From an uncultured Cellvibrio sp. (GTDB taxonomy: Bacteria; Pseudomonadota; Gammaproteobacteria; Pseudomonadales; Cellvibrionaceae), in contig CAMPIG010000122.1 in NCBI GenBank assembly GCA_946886255.1, positions 1-11,093 on the forward strand: a stretch of 11,093 bases of DNA, given 5' to 3'. Positions within the stretch are counted from its first letter, which is position 1; every line of letters begins with the position of its first letter. The notes below the pieces were generated by a model. It searched no databases and was not told the DNA's origin. It saw only the letters and a program-made list of their open reading frames with translations. Position numbers and translations under genes: made by a program. Shown here piece by piece: positions 8,555 through 11,093 of this stretch.

Positions 8555-9520
8555 TCAACGGTATTTAGGCAAGATCGACGGATCGCTATCTGTTTGTGGC
8601 GCGTCCAGCAAATACAGATAACTGTTGTGATTGTGCTGCGCCCCTACCTGATCCAGATAACCGATAGATTCCGGCAACTGTACCTGCGGCAATTTAATGA
8701 TAACTTGCGGCTGCTGCCAATGGCCGGCCAGCTCAGCAATGCCAATAGCCGTATCAATCGCCAACCGATACACCTCTGGCACCGTTTCGGGCACCTTATC
8801 TTTCACAATATCTCTCAAACCCGCATAACCGAACGGAACAACGTCCAATGGATTCATCACCTGAAAACAGGTAGCGTGCTGACTGAGCCAATTGGCAAAA
8901 TCCGTATCGCCGGCGGTGGGCGGCGCAAAGCCGTATCCAATGCAATTCACCTTGCCGCCCCAGTTTCTGGATTGACTCAACACCCAGGGCACGAAGGTCG
9001 TCACTAACCCCGCACCCTGGCTGTGGCCAGTGACATAAATGGTGACTTCAGCCTGACTGCCAACGCGGCTGAAAAATTGATCCAGGGATTCACCGGTGTC
9101 CGGATCGCGCCCGCTTAATAAGGATTGCTGAGCATCCAGAAAATGTGACGATACCTTGCCCTTGGGGGCAGACAGTCCCTGGGCTTTTTCCTCTGCCGTT
9201 AGTTCAGGAAAAAAGGGAAAGGATTTTTGTTCGGTGGGTACGTCCTCCCAAATACTGCCGCGCTGGTCGACCGTACCACGCAGGACAATCGAGTACTCAG
9301 CTGTTTGCACGTGTTGAGCCACAAACACCAGGTTATCGCCCCACCCATGTACCACCGGTCCCCATACCAGCGACCACAAGCCTTGAGTCGCATAGTGCGT
9401 CTTCATCAATTCCTGGATCAGTGCCTGTTTTAATTTATTGATCGCCAGGCCTTCATCCACATAAGCCAGCCCTGCGAGGGTCATTTGGACACCGGCTTGT
9501 TGTTTGTCAAATGCTGTCAT
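8555..9520 (-). CDS. Class 3 lipase-like alpha/beta hydrolase
   Basis: This 321-residue protein looks like a lipase/esterase of the fungal-type class 3 family. LRGT at 80-83 fits the oxyanion-hole strand. GHSQG at 165-169 is the nucleophile elbow with S167. MNPLDVVPF places the acid at D226, and H296 or H298 in QHNHNSYL is the likely base. No signal peptide is visible: the N-terminus MTAFDKQQAGVQMTLAG is not a cleavable leader, so the enzyme is cytoplasmic or exported by a leaderless route. The start is ATG at 9520, with AGGGA 7 bases upstream (plus-strand 9528-9532). The open frame continues to 9715, but that extension lacks a comparable site and reads as low-complexity translation of the intergenic region. 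The TGA lies 9 bases from the mviM stop, tail to tail. The gene diverges from the metallopeptidase gene. The substrate cannot be read from the sequence. Confidence 0.8.
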   Translation of the reverse strand: MTAFDKQQAGVQMTLAGLAYVDEGLAINKLKQALIQELMKTHYATQGLWSLVWGPVVHGWGDNLVFVAQHVQTAEYSIVLRGTVDQRGSIWEDVPTEQKSFPFFPELTAEEKAQGLSAPKGKVSSHFLDAQQSLLSGRDPDTGESLDQFFSRVGSQAEVTIYVTGHSQGAGLVTTFVPWVLSQSRNWGGKVNCIGYGFAPPTAGDTDFANWLSQHATCFQVMNPLDVVPFGYAGLRDIVKDKVPETVPEVYRLAIDTAIGIAELAGHWQQPQVIIKLPQVQLPESIGYLDQVGAQHNHNSYLYLLDAPQTDSDPSILPKYR

Positions 9521-9689
9521 CTTTTTTTCCCTGAAATATGGTAGTTGTAAAAATCCATTACAAGAATAGACCATTAAATTTGTGATGCGCCCTGAACAGG
9601 CTCCGGGCACTCTGCTAAGATGTCGCGAACTACCACTTGCTGTCCTTGTCTCTACCCTTATCCACCAAAAAACACCCCAAGAGTCGCTT
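9521..9689. promoter_or_regulatory. Divergent intergenic region between the lipase and metallopeptidase genes
   Basis: This 169-base gap must hold the promoters of both divergent genes. A candidate + strand promoter is TGAACA (9593-9598), a 17-base spacer, then TAAGAT (9616-9621), matching consensus at 4 of 6 in each box. On the minus strand TGTAAT (plus 9557-9562) is a good -10 match, but I see no clear -35. An inverted repeat TTGTAA-N7-TTACAA (9545-9563) overlaps that box and could be an operator. These are consensus matches by eye only. The region is AT-rich near the lipase side. Confidence 0.35.
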
Positions 9690-10958
9690 ATGCCGTTGAT
9701 TGATCGTCGTATCACCGTTCTTTACACCCTGTTTTATTCCCTTGTGTTCAGCCTGTGGTCACTATCGGTCCAGGCGGACGAAACTCCCTATTACCAGCTC
9801 GACTACACCGTGGAACTGCAACCGGAAAAAGATCGGGCGTTTGTCGTTATGGAAGTCGATCGTGGCGATTTGTTGCGACACATTGAGTTCGACGTTAAGC
9901 GCGATATGTATACCAACATCAGCGCGAACGGTGAGCTTATGATCAAGGACGGCAGAGCCATCTGGAAACTACCCGCAGAAGATGCACGTCTCTCGTTGTA
10001 TATCAAAATCACCCACGAGCGCGATCCGGGTGAGTTCGATGCGATGATGACAGAAGACTGGGCGATCTTTCGCGGTGATGACATTATTCCAGCGATTCAT
10101 ACTTACGAAGCACCCGGTGCCACAGCCAAAGCCACGCTGGAATTCAAATTGCCCAAAGACTGGAGCATTGAAACCGGTTGGCCACGCAAACGCGGTGATA
10201 CTTTTCGCGTCGATAATCCCGAACGTCGCTTTGATCGCCCCACCGGCTGGATGATCGCCGGCGATCTGGGCACGCGCCGCAGTCAGATTGGCAACACCAA
10301 TATCGCCGTCAGCGCGCCTAAAGGTTCGAACCTGCGGCGTATGGATGCCCTTACCTTTCTCGGTTTTGTGTGGCCGGAACTGGAAAAGGCTTTTGGTGAA
10401 TCTCCCAAAAAATTATTGATTGTCGGCGGCGATGATCCGCTCTGGCGCGGCGGTTTGTCCGCAGCCAATTCGTTGTTTTTACATTCTGATCGACCCATGG
10501 TCGGCGAAGATGGCACCAGCCCGATTATTCATGAATTGGTGCACATGGTCACACGCATCAGCGCCGTAAAAGAAAAGCACTACAGCGATGACTGGATTGC
10601 AGAAGGGCTGGCGGAATTTTATTCCATTGAACTTTTGTATCGCGCCAATGGCATGCCGAAAGAACGACGCAACCACATCATGAGCAGGCTGCGTAAAAAA
10701 GGCGCTGAGATTGAAACCCTGCGTACCAAACGCTCCTATGGTGCGATCACGGCACGGGCAGTCGTGTTACTCGATGAACTCGACCGGGAAATTCGCGCAC
10801 GCAGTAAAGATAAATACAACATCGACGATGTCACTCGCGCGTTGATCCCGATACGCAAAGTCTCATTGGCCGATTTGCGCGAAGCTACCGAAGGGTTAAT
10901 TGGCCCTAACATCAAAACCTTGCAATCGCCGCTGTTGAAGGTGCCTAAGGCAGATTAA
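9690..10958 (+). CDS. Secreted HExxH zinc metallopeptidase-like protein (gluzincin, M61/M1-like)
   Basis: The protein has 422 residues from ATG 9690. A signal peptide is visible: RR at 6-7, a hydrophobic stretch VLYTLFYSLVFSLWSL at 10-25, and likely cleavage after VQA (29), giving a periplasmic or exported protein. Residues 30-210 are probably beta-rich and show no motif I know. The catalytic part has HELVH (H281, E282, H285) and, 23 residues after E282, E305 in WIAEGLAEFYS, which fits the third zinc ligand of a gluzincin. GGLSAANS at 254-261 sits where M61 enzymes carry a GGxEHxxS-like strand. The C-terminal part is helical, without the PDZ domain usual in M61, and much shorter than M1 aminopeptidases. 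Family is therefore inferred from the zinc motif alone, and substrate is unknown. The frame stays open upstream to 9582, but only the 9690 start places the leader at the N-terminus; AAGAG lies about 7 bases before it. It diverges from the lipase gene. Confidence 0.72.
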   Translation: MPLIDRRITVLYTLFYSLVFSLWSLSVQADETPYYQLDYTVELQPEKDRAFVVMEVDRGDLLRHIEFDVKRDMYTNISANGELMIKDGRAIWKLPAEDARLSLYIKITHERDPGEFDAMMTEDWAIFRGDDIIPAIHTYEAPGATAKATLEFKLPKDWSIETGWPRKRGDTFRVDNPERRFDRPTGWMIAGDLGTRRSQIGNTNIAVSAPKGSNLRRMDALTFLGFVWPELEKAFGESPKKLLIVGGDDPLWRGGLSAANSLFLHSDRPMVGEDGTSPIIHELVHMVTRISAVKEKHYSDDWIAEGLAEFYSIELLYRANGMPKERRNHIMSRLRKKGAEIETLRTKRSYGAITARAVVLLDELDREIRARSKDKYNIDDVTRALIPIRKVSLADLREATEGLIGPNIKTLQSPLLKVPKAD

Positions 10959-10982
10959 TATCTGGCGGATTCAAAAAAGAGA

Positions 10983-11093
10983 ATGCGCTATTTTTGTGCA
11001 TATAAAGACACATATAAAAACACATATAGAAACAATAGCCACAAGGACGTGCCAGTAGTAAATCTATTTGCACAATCGGCGGAGAAGGCATAA
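10983..11093 (+). CDS. Possible small ORF, 36 codons, with three tetrapeptide repeats
   Basis: An ATG at 10983 opens a frame of 36 residues that ends with TAA on the last three bases of the window. Residues 6-17 read as three similar tetrapeptides, AYKD, TYKN and TYRN, encoded by the 12-bp tandem repeat, and the rest is VPVVNLFAQSAEKA-like and featureless. There is no hydrophobic segment. AAGAG precedes the ATG but is only one base away, too close for a good ribosome binding site. A shorter version from GTG 11049, preceded by AAGGA, is equally weak. I do not recognise it. It may be a chance frame in intergenic DNA. Confidence 0.2.
   Translation: MRYFCAYKDTYKNTYRNNSHKDVPVVNLFAQSAEKA
10998..11033 (+). 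repeat. 12-bp tandem repeat, three copies
   Basis: Three consecutive 12-base units read GCATATAAAGAC, ACATATAAAAAC and ACATATAGAAAC. The shared core is CATATA(A/G)A(A/G)AC, with one to three changes between units. The stretch is AT-rich and sits 39 bases after the metallopeptidase stop. It could be an iterated protein-binding site, an unstable microsatellite-like tract, or part of a tiny gene. Confidence 0.8.

Noticed and set aside
8594..9007. A 137-codon plus-strand open frame opposite the lipase gene
   Set aside because: The lipase on the other strand has a full catalytic triad and a good ribosome binding site, while this frame has no motif or support of its own.
9582..9689. N-terminal extension of the metallopeptidase frame from GTG 9582
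   Set aside because: It would bury the signal peptide 36 residues inside the protein; ATG 9690 puts the leader at the terminus.
9521..9715. N-terminal extension of the lipase frame (65 codons upstream of 9520)
   Set aside because: The extension crosses the divergent gap and the metallopeptidase start, shows no domain-like sequence, and ATG 9520 has AGGGA at good spacing.

Overview
The window looks like a chromosomal segment of a gammaproteobacterium. The evidence is an MdtABC-type RND efflux operon, a YceM/MviM-like oxidoreductase and short palindromes built around GTCGGATTA/TAATCCGAC, a hairpin family I associate with gammaproteobacterial REP elements. Genus cannot be fixed from the sequence. 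A free-living soil or water Pseudomonadales/Cellvibrionales-type organism is only a guess. No transposase, integrase, phage gene, CRISPR array, rRNA or tRNA was seen.

Bases 1-7525 hold a tripartite efflux pump operon on the + strand. It starts with a periplasmic adaptor resembling MdtA (5' end cut by the window edge), followed by two different RND transporter subunits resembling MdtB (1294-4380) and MdtC (4388-7525). The two transporter genes are 7 bases apart and probably translationally coupled. The adaptor is separated from them by 196 bases holding an inverted pair of REP-like hairpins. By family knowledge the two RND proteins form a mixed trimer, coupled by the adaptor to a TolC-type outer membrane channel that is not encoded here. 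MdtD, BaeS and BaeR, which follow mdtC in E. coli, are absent downstream.

Two more REP-like hairpins lie at 7478-7510, inside the 3' end of mdtC where they encode the last residues, and at 7550-7587. The mdtBC pair is therefore bracketed by palindromes on both sides.

Bases 7588-11093 hold unrelated single genes. A Gfo/Idh/MocA-family oxidoreductase of the YceM/MviM type (7634-8545, +) converges on a class-3 lipase-like hydrolase (8555-9520, -), with 9 bases between their stop codons. The lipase gene diverges, across a 169-base regulatory gap, from a secreted HExxH zinc metallopeptidase-like protein (9690-10958, +). The last 135 bases contain a 12-bp tandem repeat inside a possible 36-codon reading frame that ends on the last base of the window.

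Most of the window is ordinary. The parts most worth a second look are the REP arrangement around mdtBC, the REP-encoded tail of MdtC, the poorly classified metallopeptidase and the terminal repeat-bearing mini-ORF.
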